Below, piece by piece: positions 17,197 to 26,754 of a stretch of 64,000 nt of DNA (its first letter is position 1; each line of letters begins with the position of its first letter). This DNA is from Microbacterium sp. MF43 (lineage in GTDB: Bacteria > Actinomycetota > Actinomycetes > Actinomycetales > Microbacteriaceae): the NCBI RefSeq assembly GCF_012847295.1, contig NZ_JABBDY010000003.1:62001-126000 (forward strand), in the 5' to 3' direction. A program made the position numbers and the translations under genes. A model generated the notes under the pieces. The model saw nothing but the letters and a program-made list of their open reading frames with translations, was not told the DNA's origin and did no database searches.

Positions 17197-18513
17197 TCAC
17201 GGTCGCGCCCGAGGGATGAAGCGCGGAACCCAGCGCGCGAACGCTGCGGCGCCCAGGAGTCCGATGACCCCCATGACGCCCGTCGCGATCGCGAGCGTGG
17301 ATGCCGCAGCGATCGCCGAGACGAGAAGGGGCGAGACGGCGCCGCCGGCATCGGTGAGCGTGCGCCATGAACCGAGGAACGGTGCGGGGTCGGCCTTGGG
17401 TGCGACGTCGGCGCCCAGGGTGAGCAGGATGCCGCTCGAGAGGCCGTTTCCGACCCCGAGGACGCCGGCGAACATGGCGAACCACATCGCGGCCTGGGCG
17501 GTGTCGTGCGTGAAGGACAGCGCGATGAAGCCCGCTCCCATGAGGAGCATGGCCGGGAGTGCCGCCCACAGCCTGCCGAAGCGGTCCATGACCTGGCCGC
17601 TGGCATAGAAGAGGGCGAAATCGATCGCCCCCGAGATGCCGACCACGAGCGCGATCGTCTGGGCGTCGAGTCCGATCGACACCCCCCACAGCGGCAGGAC
17701 GACCTGCCGTGCCGAGCGGACGCCGGCGAGGGATGCCGCGGCCACCCCTAGTCGCGACAGCACGCCGCGGTAGTGCCACAGGGTTCGGAAGACGCCCGCC
17801 CGCGCACCGTCGGCGCCGGGGGCCACGCGGAGCGAGGCGGTGATCGGCTCGCCCGTGTCCTCCGACAGTGATTCGTCTCGTACCGGAGCGCGGGTCGCGG
17901 ATGCCGCGGGCTCGAGCGCCGACTCCGGATCGGGCCCGAACAGCACCAGGAGGATCGTCGCGACGAGGCATCCGGCGAAGAACCAGATCGTCGCGTGCTC
18001 ATCGCCGAACAGCGCCAGGAGCGCGGCGGCGACGAACGGGCCGATGAACATGCCCAGGCGGAAGGTCCCGCCCAGGAGCGACAGGGCGCGCGCTCGGAAG
18101 GCGAGGGGCACGCGCGTCGTCATGAACGAATGCCGCGCGAGACCGAATGCGGCGGCGCAGAATCCGATCAGGAAGACGGCGGCCGCGAAGACGCCGAGGG
18201 TCGGCGCGAACGCGAGGGCGACGACACCGCCGAGGGACAGGATGCCGGCGAACGCCATGGTGAGTCGCTCGCCGATGCGAGCGACCGCCCAGCCGGCCGG
18301 TATGTTGCCGCACAGCTGGCCGACGACGAGAGCGGCGGCCACGAGGGCGGCGGTGGGGACGTCGGCGCCGAGCTGCGCCGCGATCACGGGGATCAGCGGG
18401 ATGACCGCGCCCTCGCCCAGGGCGAAGAGCACCGTCGGGCCATAGATCATCGGCGCGAAGCGCCAGAGCACGTCTCGGACGGGAATGGAGTCCGGGCGTT
18501 CGGTCACGTGCAA
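17197..18513 (-). CDS. MFS transporter
   Basis: A 438-residue major facilitator superfamily permease with twelve hydrophobic segments in two halves separated by a hydrophilic loop (about residues 200-235). The start in the reading frame is TTG 18513; GTG 18507 (VTERPDS) is equally plausible and gives two residues less. Signature A-like [15 protein letters not shown] after the second segment and the repeated version [11 protein letters not shown] in the second half support the superfamily. Substrate is not evident; drug or metabolite efflux is typical. Divergent from prfB with only about 20 bases between starts. Confidence 0.85.
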   Translation of the reverse strand: MHVTERPDSIPVRDVLWRFAPMIYGPTVLFALGEGAVIPLIPVIAAQLGADVPTAALVAAALVVGQLCGNIPAGWAVARIGERLTMAFAGILSLGGVVALAFAPTLGVFAAAVFLIGFCAAAFGLARHSFMTTRVPLAFRARALSLLGGTFRLGMFIGPFVAAALLALFGDEHATIWFFAGCLVATILLVLFGPDPESALEPAASATRAPVRDESLSEDTGEPITASLRVAPGADGARAGVFRTLWHYRGVLSRLGVAAASLAGVRSARQVVLPLWGVSIGLDAQTIALVVGISGAIDFALFYASGQVMDRFGRLWAALPAMLLMGAGFIALSFTHDTAQAAMWFAMFAGVLGVGNGLSSGILLTLGADVAPKADPAPFLGSWRTLTDAGGAVSPLLVSAIAAASTLAIATGVMGVIGLLGAAAFARWVPRFIPRARP

Positions 18514-18533
18514 CCACGTTAGTCTGGAGTGTC

Positions 18534-19646
18534 ATGCTCGAGCTCGATCTATCCGCCGATATCCAGGCCCTGCGCTCCACGTTCGCCGACATCAAGGCGG
18601 TCGTGGACGTCGAGGCGCTCACCAGCGAGATCGCGCGGCTCAGCGAGGAGGCGGGCGCTCCCGATCTGTGGGACGACGTCGACAAGGCGCAGAAGGTCAC
18701 CAGTGCCCTCAGCCACCGGCAGTCGGCGCTGAAGCGCATCACCGACATCGAGCAGCGACTGGACGACCTCGACGTGCTCGTCGAGCTCGCGAACGAGATG
18801 GACGACGAGGACTCCGCCGAGGAGGCCCGCCACGAGCTCGCCGAGCTGGAAGACATCGTGAGCCAGCTCGAGGTGCAGACGCTCCTCGACGGCGAGTACG
18901 ACGACCGCTCGGCGGTCGTCACGATCCGCTCCGGCGCGGGCGGCGACGACGCCACCGACTTCGCCGAGATGCTCATGCGCATGTACCTGCGGTGGGCGGA
19001 GCGGCACAAGTACCCGGTCAAGGTGATGGACACGTCGTATGCGGAGGGTGCGGGCATCAAGTCGGCGACCTTCGAGGTCGACGCGCCCTACGCCTACGGC
19101 ACCCTGTCCGTGGAGGCGGGCACACATCGCCTTGCTCGCATCAGCCCGTTCGGCTCGGCCGACAAGCGGCAGACGAGCTTCGCCGCTGTCGAGGTCATCC
19201 CCGTCATGGAGGAGGCCGTCGAGGTGGACATCCCCGAGGGTGACATCCGGGTGGACGTCTTCCGGTCCTCCGGCCCCGGCGGTCAGTCGGTCAACACGAC
19301 GGACTCCGCGGTGCGCATCACCCACCTTCCCACCGGGATCGTCGTGTCGATGCAGAACGAGAAATCGCAGATCCAGAACCGCGCGGCGGCGATGCGCGTG
19401 CTGCAGACCCGCCTCCTGCTTCTCAAGCGCGAAGAGGAAGCGGCGAAGAAGAAGGAGCTCGCCGGTGTGATCACGGCGAGCTGGGGCGACCAGATGCGCT
19501 CGTACTTCCTCTACGGACAGCAGTTGGTGAAGGACCTTCGAACCGGCCACGAGGTCGGAAACCCTGCGACGGTCTTCGACGGCGACCTCGACGGATTCAT
19601 CGCGGCCGGCATCCGCTGGCGCAAGCGCAAGGACGACGACGACTGA
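18534..19646 (+). CDS. prfB: Peptide chain release factor 2
   Basis: RF2 ends translation at UGA and UAA. The 370 residues show the RF2-specific SPF tripeptide ([17 protein letters not shown]) that reads the stop codon and the catalytic GGQ motif in [19 protein letters not shown]. The frame is continuous from ATG, so the programmed frameshift of many bacterial prfB genes is absent, as usual in actinobacteria. An acidic/coiled N-terminal domain covers residues 1-110. Confidence 0.97.
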   Translation: MLELDLSADIQALRSTFADIKAVVDVEALTSEIARLSEEAGAPDLWDDVDKAQKVTSALSHRQSALKRITDIEQRLDDLDVLVELANEMDDEDSAEEARHELAELEDIVSQLEVQTLLDGEYDDRSAVVTIRSGAGGDDATDFAEMLMRMYLRWAERHKYPVKVMDTSYAEGAGIKSATFEVDAPYAYGTLSVEAGTHRLARISPFGSADKRQTSFAAVEVIPVMEEAVEVDIPEGDIRVDVFRSSGPGGQSVNTTDSAVRITHLPTGIVVSMQNEKSQIQNRAAAMRVLQTRLLLLKREEEAAKKKELAGVITASWGDQMRSYFLYGQQLVKDLRTGHEVGNPATVFDGDLDGFIAAGIRWRKRKDDDD

Positions 19647-19647
19647 C

Positions 19648-19995
19648 TCAGGTCTGGTCGAGGTTCTCCTGAACCATGACCGGTGAGGCGTGGATGCACA
19701 GGATCCGCAGGCGTCCGGTGCCGGTGTTCGTGAAGCCGTGCCAGGTGCCCGCGGGAACGACGGCGGTGTCGCCCGCATGGGCGACCACGGTGTCGTCGCC
19801 CATGCGGATGGTGGCCTCGCCCTCGATGACGTGCCACGTCTCGGTGTAGGGGTGACGATGCAGACCCGGACCCATGCCGGGGTCGTTGTCGACAGCGAAG
19901 AACGAGATACCCGAACCGTAGCTCTCGCCCTCGAATCGCATCGTGCGGGACGTGCCGACGAGAAGCTCTGATGCGGGGATGGCGCGTGACGTCAT
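19648..19995 (-). CDS. Cupin domain protein
   Basis: A 115-residue single-domain cupin. Cupin motif 1 is visible as GLHRHPYTETWHVIEGEATI (metal-binding His/His/Glu pattern) and motif 2 as HAGDTAVVPAGTWHGFTNTG with its His. Small cupins of this form bind a metal and act as isomerases, dioxygenases or sensors; the substrate is not evident. Convergent to prfB, with one base between the stop codons, and upstream of nothing obviously linked. Confidence 0.85.
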   Translation of the reverse strand: MTSRAIPASELLVGTSRTMRFEGESYGSGISFFAVDNDPGMGPGLHRHPYTETWHVIEGEATIRMGDDTVVAHAGDTAVVPAGTWHGFTNTGTGRLRILCIHASPVMVQENLDQT

Positions 19996-20085
19996 CTGCC
20001 CATGCTCGTGGCAAGGAAGGTCTCACGTCCACCGCGGCACGCAGCGAGGGTTCGAGCTTGCAGCCGTACCTCGGCCACGGGCAGG

Positions 20086-21432
20086 TCAGACGGGTGCGTC
20101 GCCGGCATCGGCGGGATGAGCGGAGGGGCGGAAGACGGGCACGCGTCGTTCCGGTTCGACGCGATATCGCCTCCCGGAGGGAGAGGTCCACAGCAACGCG
20201 CCACCGGAGTCGGGGATCTGCTCGACGGTCCAGCCGCCGTGGTGCTTGATCGTGTGGTGGCCGGTGCAGAGCGGGGCATGGTTCTCGAGGCTGGTCGGGC
20301 CGCCGTGGTGCCAGGCGATGGTGTGGTCGATCTCGCAGCGGGAGGCCGGGATCGTGCATCCGGGTGCCATGCAGGTGTCGGCCCGCCACTTCACCAGCCT
20401 GCGCAGGGCCGGTGGCGGCCGGTACTGGGTGCGGCCGACCGAGAGGACCATGCCGGTTTCGGGGTGGGTGAGGATCCGCATCCATCCGTCCGCGCCGCCG
20501 CACAACTCCTTCGCGGTGTCCAGCGGGATGGGGCCGAGTCCCTCGACGGTGGCCGGCGCGCTGCGGTGGAGGTGGCTGTCGTCGGTCGCCGTCGCGCCGC
20601 CGCTTCCGTGGGTGGTTCCCTCGGTGAGCAGGGTGAGGGCGGGGACGGTGACGGCGACGGTGGCGCGGATCCCGCGCGCTTCGGGAGTCAGTGACCCCGT
20701 GTCGCCGTCGATGAGAAGGTCGCCGAGCACATCCGCGCGAGTCTGGTCCAGCGTGCGGGTGTTGTCGGGGTGGGAGGTGAGGGCCTTGCCCATCCCGGTG
20801 AGGCGTGCGTGGATCGCGTGTGCCTCCACCGCCGGCAGGAGGGCGTGCAGCCACGCCATCCCATCCGCTGCGGGTTCGATCACGACCCGCCGCTGCGTGA
20901 GTGCCGCTTCGTGCCGCTGAGTGAGAGTGACGGATTCCTCGGTGTCGATGAGGCGGCGGAGTGCCCGCCGGAACGTGCCGACGGGGTGCTGCTCGGCCAG
21001 CTCCACCGCCCGGTCGCTCACCCGCTCCCGCACTTCCGCCGACGCGTCGTCGAGCAGGTCGGCGAGGATCTGCGCGTGCCGTTCGGTGATCCGCGCCTCG
21101 CCGAGGGACGTCAACGCCCCCGGGTACCGGTGCACCAGCGCTTCGGCGTGGGCCAGCAGCGTCTGGGCGGCGTGCTCGGTGATCCGCAGCGCCGCGGCCA
21201 GCTCCAGCCGCAGCGACCGGTGCACCACCTCCACGACGCCACCGCCGTACCGGGCCGCGTCCGCCAGAGCGTTACGACGGAATCGGTCCACGCGCTCCAG
21301 TCGCTGCGCGGCAAACACCGCCAGCATGTCGGCGACCTCTGTCACCAGGCCCACGTCATCCGGACCCTCGAACCGCCCGTCCTCGTCGGGGAGCGACACC
21401 ATGTCGATCTCGCCGATCAGCTCGTCGTCCAC
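20086..21432 (-). CDS. HNH endonuclease with DUF222 (13E12 repeat family)
   Basis: A 448-residue protein. The N-terminal DUF222 domain covers about residues 30-330, with helical stretches such as AARYGGGVVEVVHRSLRLEL and ITERHAQILADLLDD. The C-terminal HNH nuclease begins at CMAPGCTIPASRCEIDHTIA and continues with NHAPLCTGHHTIKHHGGW; the zinc-knuckle cysteines and the catalytic DH...N...H residues are all present. This family occurs in many copies in actinobacterial genomes, often beside mobile or variable regions; role unknown. The C-terminal 50 residues are disordered. Confidence 0.9.
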   Translation of the reverse strand: MDDELIGEIDMVSLPDEDGRFEGPDDVGLVTEVADMLAVFAAQRLERVDRFRRNALADAARYGGGVVEVVHRSLRLELAAALRITEHAAQTLLAHAEALVHRYPGALTSLGEARITERHAQILADLLDDASAEVRERVSDRAVELAEQHPVGTFRRALRRLIDTEESVTLTQRHEAALTQRRVVIEPAADGMAWLHALLPAVEAHAIHARLTGMGKALTSHPDNTRTLDQTRADVLGDLLIDGDTGSLTPEARGIRATVAVTVPALTLLTEGTTHGSGGATATDDSHLHRSAPATVEGLGPIPLDTAKELCGGADGWMRILTHPETGMVLSVGRTQYRPPPALRRLVKWRADTCMAPGCTIPASRCEIDHTIAWHHGGPTSLENHAPLCTGHHTIKHHGGWTVEQIPDSGGALLWTSPSGRRYRVEPERRVPVFRPSAHPADAGDAPV

Positions 21433-21612
21433 GCCTTCGACATTAGAACATACCTACGACATTCGCTCCTGCCGCTATCGCCGAGGCATCCGTCCGACCC
21501 GGAACCGGCCGGGTCTCAGCAGAGCCCGCCGAGGCAGCGCGCTGGGACGAGTCGGGAACGTTCGGGTGTCGCAGGAGCGCCCGCCGAGGCATCCGCATAG
21601 GCTCGTTAGGCC

Positions 21613-22947
21613 ATGATCCGGTTCGAGAACGTCACGAAGCGCTACAAGGGCACGGCGAAGCCTGCCCTGAACAACGTCGACTTCGAGGTGCTGCGCGGGG
21701 AGTTCGTCTTCCTGGTCGGGGCATCCGGGTCGGGCAAGTCCTCGTGCTTGCGCATGATCCTGCGGGAGGAGACGCCCAGCGACGGTCGCGTCGTCGTGCT
21801 CGGTCGCGACCTTCGGACGCTCTCGAACCGCAAGGTCCCGTACTTCCGCCGGCACATCGGGGCGGTGTTCCAGGACTTCCGCCTGCTCCCGAGCAAGACC
21901 GTGTTCCAGAACGTCGCGTTCACTCTGCAGGTCATCGGATCCTCCCGCGGCTACATCCAGCAGACCGTTCCCGAGGTCCTCGCGCTCGTCGGTCTCGCGG
22001 GCAAGGAGAAGCGGCTCCCTCACGAGCTGTCGGGCGGCGAGCAGCAGCGCGTCGCGATCGCGCGCGCTCTCGTCAACCGGCCGCAGGTGCTGCTCGCGGA
22101 TGAGCCGACCGGAAACCTCGACCCCGCCACGTCGATCGACATCATGCAGCTGCTCGCCCGCATCAACAGCGGCGGGACCACGGTGGTGATGGCCACGCAC
22201 GAGGCCGGGTTCGTCGACCAGATGCAGCGCCGCGTGATCGAGCTGCGGCACGGCGAGATGGTGCGCGACGAGCGCCACGGCGGCTACGGCGACACGTCGG
22301 GCCTTCCCAGTCTCGCCCCCCAGCAGGAGCGGGGCGCCGCCGCCGTGGCCGCGCTCACCGCTGTCCTCGAGGTGCAGCGTGAGGCCGCGGCGGCCGCCGA
22401 GGCCGGGCTCGACCCGACCCTCGTCACGCGTGAAGAGCAGGGGACGGATGCCTCGCCCGCCGGCGGCTCGGGTGCGCAGACCGTTCCCGCCGCCCACACC
22501 CCGTTCCCGCGATCGCCGCAGACCCCGCTTGCGACCGGACAAGCGCGGCAGGAGAGTGGCTCCGCGGAGTCTTCAGCCGAGTCCGCGGGCTCCGCGAAGT
22601 CTGCGACCCCCGCGCAGCCGGCAGTCTCCGCGGAGCCCGTTGCCCCGGCGGAGGCTGGAGCTCCCGCGGAGCAGGGACTCGCCGGGAGGCCCGCAGCCGC
22701 CGGGGAGCCCGGGTCTCCAGAGCAGCCCGCGGTGACCCCGCCCGCGGACACGCCCCAGCCCGAGCACGACGAACGCGCACCCGAGCCCGAGGCGCCGACG
22801 CCACCCGCGACGCAGAAGCCCGCGGCATCCCACACCCAGCCCATCCCCGTGGCCGACATCCCCGAGATCGACGTCGCCGAGCTCGGCGTCGCCGACCGAC
22901 TGGGCCTGGGCAAACGCGACGACGACGAAGTGGGGCCCACGTCATGA
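21613..22947 (+). CDS. ftsE: Cell-division ABC ATPase FtsE with long C-terminal extension
   Basis: FtsE pairs with FtsX at the division site to control peptidoglycan hydrolases. The ATPase core (residues 1-225) is canonical: Walker [10 protein letters not shown] (36-44), Q-loop [13 protein letters not shown], signature LSGGEQQRV and Walker [13 protein letters not shown]. The remaining 220 residues are Ala/Pro/Glu-rich and low complexity (many [11 protein letters not shown]-like segments), ending in a more ordered [18 protein letters not shown]-type motif. Such long tails occur in Microbacteriaceae FtsE, far beyond the 230 residues of E. coli. Its stop overlaps ftsX by ATGA. Confidence 0.94.
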   Translation: MIRFENVTKRYKGTAKPALNNVDFEVLRGEFVFLVGASGSGKSSCLRMILREETPSDGRVVVLGRDLRTLSNRKVPYFRRHIGAVFQDFRLLPSKTVFQNVAFTLQVIGSSRGYIQQTVPEVLALVGLAGKEKRLPHELSGGEQQRVAIARALVNRPQVLLADEPTGNLDPATSIDIMQLLARINSGGTTVVMATHEAGFVDQMQRRVIELRHGEMVRDERHGGYGDTSGLPSLAPQQERGAAAVAALTAVLEVQREAAAAAEAGLDPTLVTREEQGTDASPAGGSGAQTVPAAHTPFPRSPQTPLATGQARQESGSAESSAESAGSAKSATPAQPAVSAEPVAPAEAGAPAEQGLAGRPAAAGEPGSPEQPAVTPPADTPQPEHDERAPEPEAPTPPATQKPAASHTQPIPVADIPEIDVAELGVADRLGLGKRDDDEVGPTS

Positions 22948-23858
22948 GGGCCGGCCTGATCCTGTCGGAAGCCTTCACCGGCCTCCGTCGCAACGCGTCG
23001 ATGGTGATCTCGGTCGTGCTCGTGACGTTCGTGTCGCTGACGTTCGTGGGCGCGGCCATCCTCATGCAGATGCAGATCGCCACGATGAAGGACTTCTGGG
23101 TCGACCGCGCCCAAGTCGCGATCTACATGTGCACCGCGATCTCACAGGCGCCCACCTGCACCGGAGGCGTCGCGAGCGAGGAGCAGCTCGCCGCGGTGCA
23201 GGAGAAACTCGACGGTCCCGCCCTCTCGCCGCTCATCCGCGATGTGCGCTTCGAAGACAGCGAGGAGGCGTACGACAACGTGATCGAGCTGCTGGGCGAG
23301 GACTACGCGAGCGTCATCACCCCCGATCAGCTCAATGAGACCTACTGGATCAACCTCATCGACCAGAACCAGTCCGACGTCATCATCGAGGCCTTCGCCG
23401 GCACAGAGGGCGTCGAGGAGGTGCAGGACCAGCTCCAGTACCTCGAACCCCTGTTCTCGGCACTCACCGTGGCGACCTACATCGCGGTGGGCATCGCCGT
23501 GCTGATGCTGATCGCGGCCGTGCTGCTCATCGCGACGACGATCCGGCTCTCGGCGTACGCGCGAAGGCGCGAGCTGGGGATCATGCGGCTCGTCGGGGCA
23601 TCCAATCGGTTCATTCAGACCCCGTTCGTGCTGGAGGGCGTCTTCGCGGCGCTCATCGGCTCGCTGCTGGCCAGCGCGGCCGTCATCGCCGGCGTGCACT
23701 TCGGGGTCGACCAGTACCTGCGCGGTCGCGTCGAGTTCGTCACCACGTGGGTCGATATGAGCGACGCGTGGATCGTGGTGCCCGTCCTCATCCTGATCGG
23801 TGTCGTTCTGGCGGCGCTGTCGGCGAGCTTCGCGATCCGCCGGTGGCTGCGCACCTGA
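22944..23858 (+). CDS. ftsX: Cell-division ABC permease FtsX
   Basis: The 304-residue membrane partner of FtsE. A first hydrophobic segment near residue 25-45 is followed by an extracytoplasmic domain containing two cysteines ([11 protein letters not shown], residues 55-65), then the FtsX/MacB-type core: [39 protein letters not shown] and two more segments to the end at FAIRRWLRT. FtsX relays ATP hydrolysis to outer-face amidases or hydrolases. It is separated by 85 bases from smpB. Confidence 0.94.
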   Translation: MRAGLILSEAFTGLRRNASMVISVVLVTFVSLTFVGAAILMQMQIATMKDFWVDRAQVAIYMCTAISQAPTCTGGVASEEQLAAVQEKLDGPALSPLIRDVRFEDSEEAYDNVIELLGEDYASVITPDQLNETYWINLIDQNQSDVIIEAFAGTEGVEEVQDQLQYLEPLFSALTVATYIAVGIAVLMLIAAVLLIATTIRLSAYARRRELGIMRLVGASNRFIQTPFVLEGVFAALIGSLLASAAVIAGVHFGVDQYLRGRVEFVTTWVDMSDAWIVVPVLILIGVVLAALSASFAIRRWLRT

Positions 23859-23894
23859 CCGGCGGGCGCTTCGCGTCACGACCCGTCGCGGGGG

Positions 23895-23902
23895 TAGACT
23901 GA
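23895..23902 (+). promoter_or_regulatory. -10 box of the smpB promoter
   Basis: TAGACTGA at 23895-23902, with TAGACT as -10 hexamer, lies 43 bases before the smpB ATG. It is the same word as in front of ssrA and tRNA-Leu. A GAGGAG ribosome site (23933-23938) follows. Confidence 0.45.
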
Positions 23903-23943
23903 ACGGCTGCCGTGCGCTCGCGCGGCCGGATCGAGGAGTCACC

Positions 23944-24420
23944 ATGCCCAGGGAACGCGGGGAGAAGGTCGTCGCGACCAATCGTCGCGCGCGCCACGAG
24001 TACACGATCGAGAAGACGTACGAGGCGGGCCTGGTGCTGACCGGAACCGAGGTGAAGTCGCTGCGTCAGGGGCGCGCGAACATCTCGGACGGCTACGCCT
24101 ACATCCAGAACGGCGAGGCCTTCCTCGATGCGGTGCACATTCCGGAGTACTCGCAGGGGCACTGGACGAACCACGCGGCCAAGCGCATCCGCAAGCTGCT
24201 GCTGCACAAGGACGAGATCGTCAAGCTGTCGCACGCCGTGTCGGCCGGCGGCTACACGCTCGTCCCGCTGAAGCTCTACTTCAACGACGGTCGCGCGAAG
24301 GTCGAGATCGCCGTCGCGAAGGGCAAGCGCGAGTACGAGAAGCGCCAGACCATTCGCGAGCGCGAGGACAAGCGCGAAGCCGAGCGCGCGATGCGCACCC
24401 GGAATCGGCTGGGGGAGTAG
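23944..24420 (+). CDS. smpB: SsrA-binding protein SmpB
   Basis: SmpB delivers tmRNA to stalled ribosomes. The 158 residues match the family: [20 protein letters not shown] at the start, [20 protein letters not shown]-like block, the NISDGYAYI motif, and the basic C-terminal tail ([24 protein letters not shown]) that enters the mRNA channel. The ATG at 23944 follows GAGGAG. ssrA itself lies 830 bases downstream with a convergent gene between, so the pair is physically linked. Confidence 0.97.
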   Translation: MPRERGEKVVATNRRARHEYTIEKTYEAGLVLTGTEVKSLRQGRANISDGYAYIQNGEAFLDAVHIPEYSQGHWTNHAAKRIRKLLLHKDEIVKLSHAVSAGGYTLVPLKLYFNDGRAKVEIAVAKGKREYEKRQTIREREDKREAERAMRTRNRLGE

Positions 24421-24422
24421 GC

Positions 24423-24446
24423 GAGCGGATGCCTCGCCCTCCGCTC
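24423..24446. terminator. Possible hairpin terminator between smpB and the SIMPL gene
   Basis: GAGCGGA (24423-24429) pairs with TCCGCTC (24440-24446), 7 bp with a 10-base loop, directly after the smpB stop and overlapping the end of the convergent gene. Confidence 0.35.
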
Positions 24447-25119
24447 AGCGAGCGGTGAAGCGAGCCTCGACGGCGGCCGTGATGACGAGGTCTTCCGGCT
24501 GCAGCTGCACCGCGGGGCCTCCGCCCGAGTCCGAGGCCATCGAGGCCTTGGCCATGAACATGCGGGCCTCGGGCACGGGCTCCGTGGAGTCGCGGCGGGT
24601 GAGCAGCCCCACATCGGCGATCTCAAGAGGGGTCACCGCCGACAGGCCGATCGCGTCGGCGTACGCATTCGCTCGCGCCATCGCCACCGCGACCGCCTCG
24701 CTCGCGACCTCCCGCTCCGTCGCCGCGCGAGTCTCGGGGGTCAGCTGCCAGTCGATCCAGCCGAGCTGGACGCCCTCCCGCTCGGCCACCTCGCCCGCCC
24801 ACCAGGACAGCACCGCGAAATCGGTGAAGGTCGCCGAGAAGTCGACGGAGCCGTAGTGGACGGGCGCGAGCCGCTTGCCGTCGGGGCTCCACGGCCGTTC
24901 CGACCACACCGAGACGCGCTGGCTCGACCATTCGACGACCGTGCCGTTCGCCTTGCGCACCGCCAGATCGTCGCGCACCGGCTCGCTGAGGGCGGCCATC
25001 TGCTCGACGGTGGCGCCCCGCTCTGGGCCCTCGGCGCGGATCGTGAGGTGCGCGACGGCGCGCTCGGGGGCGACGCGTCTCTCGTGCTCGCCGCGGACCG
25101 TGATGACGACTTCGCTCAT
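24445..25119 (-). CDS. SIMPL domain (DUF541) protein
   Basis: A 224-residue protein of the DUF541/SIMPL family. Typical features are the start VVITVRGEHERRVAPERAVAHLTI, the VEWSSQRVSVWSERPW strand, SATFTDFAVLSWW, and the region AVAMARANAYADAIGL, which matches the family's conserved AKAxAxAxALG helix. Family members form large cage-like oligomers; role is unknown. No signal peptide is visible, so this one seems cytoplasmic. Convergent with smpB. Confidence 0.85.
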   Translation of the reverse strand: MSEVVITVRGEHERRVAPERAVAHLTIRAEGPERGATVEQMAALSEPVRDDLAVRKANGTVVEWSSQRVSVWSERPWSPDGKRLAPVHYGSVDFSATFTDFAVLSWWAGEVAEREGVQLGWIDWQLTPETRAATEREVASEAVAVAMARANAYADAIGLSAVTPLEIADVGLLTRRDSTEPVPEARMFMAKASMASDSGGGPAVQLQPEDLVITAAVEARFTAR

Positions 25120-25169
25120 GGGCCGACTCTACGCGGCTCGCGGGAATGGCCGTGGGGTGCGACCCGTTG

Positions 25170-25177
25170 TAGACTGA
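25170..25177 (+). promoter_or_regulatory. -10 box of the ssrA promoter
   Basis: TAGACTGA at 25170-25177; the -10 hexamer TAGACT would start transcription near 25182, leaving a leader of about 70 bases that is normally cut off by RNase P. No convincing -35 is seen. Confidence 0.5.
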
Positions 25178-25184
25178 TGTGCTC

Positions 25185-25200
25185 GGATGCCGCGGCATCC
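25185..25200. repeat. Perfect 16-base palindrome in the tmRNA leader
   Basis: GGATGCCGCGGCATCC reads identically on both strands. It joins two copies of the genus-typical word GGATGCC/GGCATCC and falls where the tmRNA precursor would start, so it could fold as a hairpin in the leader. Confidence 0.5.
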
Positions 25201-25250
25201 GGCATGGAAAACTCCACAGCGTGACAGCGGCCCTTCGCAAGAAGGTTCAT

Positions 25251-25619
25251 GGGGATGATCGGTTTCGACATTGCCTGCGAATCTGCGAGAAGCGGGCCGA
25301 GGATGCAGAGTTATCTCGTAAACGATCTCTGCAAACCAATAAGTGCCGAACCTAAGCGCACTGAACTCGCCCTCGCTGCCTAAGCGAGCCTGAGTTCCGT
25401 CAGACCGTAGGCGTTCCCGCTACGGATCCTGGCGTCATCTAGGGGACTTGCTGCGCGGTGGCGTCTGGACGCCGCGTGGGACTCTTTCCAGACTGGGCTC
25501 GTCGACTTAGGTGTCTGTGACAAAGGTCGGAGCCGAGCAGAACGCATTCACAGACTGCGCCCGGAGAAGACGCAGTATCCCAGCGATGGACGGGGGTTCG
25601 ATTCCCCCCATCTCCACCA
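25251..25619 (+). ncRNA. ssrA: Transfer-messenger RNA (tmRNA, SsrA)
   Basis: tmRNA rescues stalled ribosomes by adding a degradation tag. The 5' end GGGGATGATCGGTTTCGACA is diagnostic, and the 3' tRNA-like part GGTTCGATTCCCCCCATCTCC-ACCA closes the acceptor stem with it; CCA is encoded at 25617-25619. The tag reading frame ends ...CGC ACT GAA CTC GCC CTC GCT GCC TAA (RTELALAA, stop 25381-25383). The resume codon is unclear: in that frame no GCA precedes; by analogy with the E. coli sequence around its resume codon, GTA at 25318 (GTA AAC GAT) aligns best, which would give an unusually long tag of about 21 codons. Confidence 0.97.
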
Positions 25620-25637
25620 ATGCCGCTGTCGCGACAT

Positions 25638-25680
25638 GGCCCCGAGAACCGCGTGATCACGCGGATCTCGGGGCCTTTGC
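25638..25680 (+). terminator. Strong terminator of ssrA
   Basis: GGCCCCGAGA (25638-25647) pairs perfectly with TCTCGGGGCC (25666-25675). Inside lies CCGCGTGATCACGCGG, itself a perfect palindrome, so the stem is about 18 bp with one A-A mismatch. It is followed by TTTGCTTGTT, the best U-rich tail in the window. Confidence 0.85.
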
Positions 25681-26050
25681 TTGTTCAGGAGTCCCTCGTG
25701 CGCCGCATTCGCGCCGTTCGGGTCGTCGAGCGAGCGGAGCGAGACGAACGCGATCAGCTGGTCCAGATGCGACCGATTCCGCCTTCAGCCGGCCTAGACT
25801 CATCCGTTCCGCGACGCCGGCGAGGGTCGTCGTCGCACAGGTGTCACAAGCCATAGTCGTGGGCCGAGATCCGCCACTGATCAGCGGACTCGCGCGCTCG
25901 GCCAGGTGTCCGGGCGGAAGGGTGGCCAGGGTGGCCAGCGTGGGGTCGCGGATCAGCACGTGATGGATATGTGTGGCGACGCAAGCGTTGGGGAGGTTGG
26001 GGTCGTTGAGGCCATCCCCGATGGGACGCGGCCAGTGACTCGGGATGCCG
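25681..26050. other. Gene-free stretch 3' of tmRNA
   Basis: About 370 bases. No frame with a recognisable product. It contains one copy of the GAGCGAGCGGAGCGAG repeat (25729-25744), seen again at 51497. A 100-residue minus-strand frame (25657-25959) exists but resembles no family I know. This is the start of the accessory-looking region. Confidence 0.5.
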
Positions 26051-26431
26051 TCAGGCGGCGGGCGCGGCAGCCGGAGTGAGCACGATCAGCGGACTGTGCG
26101 CGATCATGTCGTCGACATCGTCTCTGCGCCATCGGCGTGCGGCGGCCTCGATGAGCGGCCGTGCTTCGTGGGGATCGGTGATGACCCGCGCTGTGGCGGG
26201 AACGTCGGCCTCGATGCCCTTCTTCAGATGCACGATGACGTGGGGGTCTGCGGTGATGTTGTGTATCCAGTCTCGTGTGCGGTCTCGTCGCGGCATCCCT
26301 GTGATGAACAGCACGCCCTCCTTCTCGTGCAGGAAGATCTCGATGCGGCGCGGTAGCCCGCTACGGCGACCGGTCGTCGTCAGGTCGATGAGCTGACTCC
26401 GGTACAGGGCCTCGGTGACGGCATTGTTCAC
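26051..26431 (-). CDS. F420/FMN-dependent nitroreductase-family protein (deazaflavin-type)
   Basis: A 126-residue single split-barrel protein. The pattern LIDLTTTGRRSGLPRRIEIF, then FITGMPRRDRTRDWIHNITADPHVIVHLKKG and ATARVITDPHEARPLIE, matches the deazaflavin-dependent nitroreductase (Ddn-like) family that is abundant in actinobacteria. Such enzymes bind F420 or flavin and reduce enones or nitro groups; substrate unknown. The frame continues upstream to an ATG at 26755 that touches the preceding gene's stop, but the extra 108 residues look nothing like the family, so I start at GTG 26431, where homologues begin. Confidence 0.72.
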   Translation of the reverse strand: MNNAVTEALYRSQLIDLTTTGRRSGLPRRIEIFLHEKEGVLFITGMPRRDRTRDWIHNITADPHVIVHLKKGIEADVPATARVITDPHEARPLIEAAARRWRRDDVDDMIAHSPLIVLTPAAAPAA

Positions 26432-26754
26432 ACCTGTTGAAGCAATCTCGTTGCTCCAGACATTCCAGGTGACCGGGCGCTTGGCGTGCCGTTCTAGAAG
26501 TTCCTCGGGCCCGACCCCACCTTTTGGAGCACCCGCTCGCGCCGGTCGAATGGCACCCGCGTCAGGTTCGGGGTCGTGCAACATGAGCTCATCGCACGAG
26601 ATCCCCGCTTCGTCGATCGCGCCCGCGACGCGGTCATCACAGGCGGCGCGGCCACCCGCAGCCCGCTGGCCGCTCGACCACCGTTCCTTGCAGAAGACGG
26701 GCGGGCACCGAGCGAGTCGGTCAGCGGCGGTGCCGAAGTTGGGCATTCGCCACA
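26432..26754. other. Low-confidence interval between the 132-residue protein and the nitroreductase-like gene
   Basis: About 320 bases. The minus-strand nitroreductase frame stays open through it, encoding 108 residues with no family resemblance (contains DDRVAGAIDEAGISCDELML). It may be the remains of another gene fused in frame, or an N-terminal extension. No other feature is seen. Confidence 0.35.

Noticed and set aside
18534-18620. Programmed frameshift in prfB
   Set aside because: The reading frame is continuous from the ATG; no in-frame early UGA with a slippery CUU precedes it.
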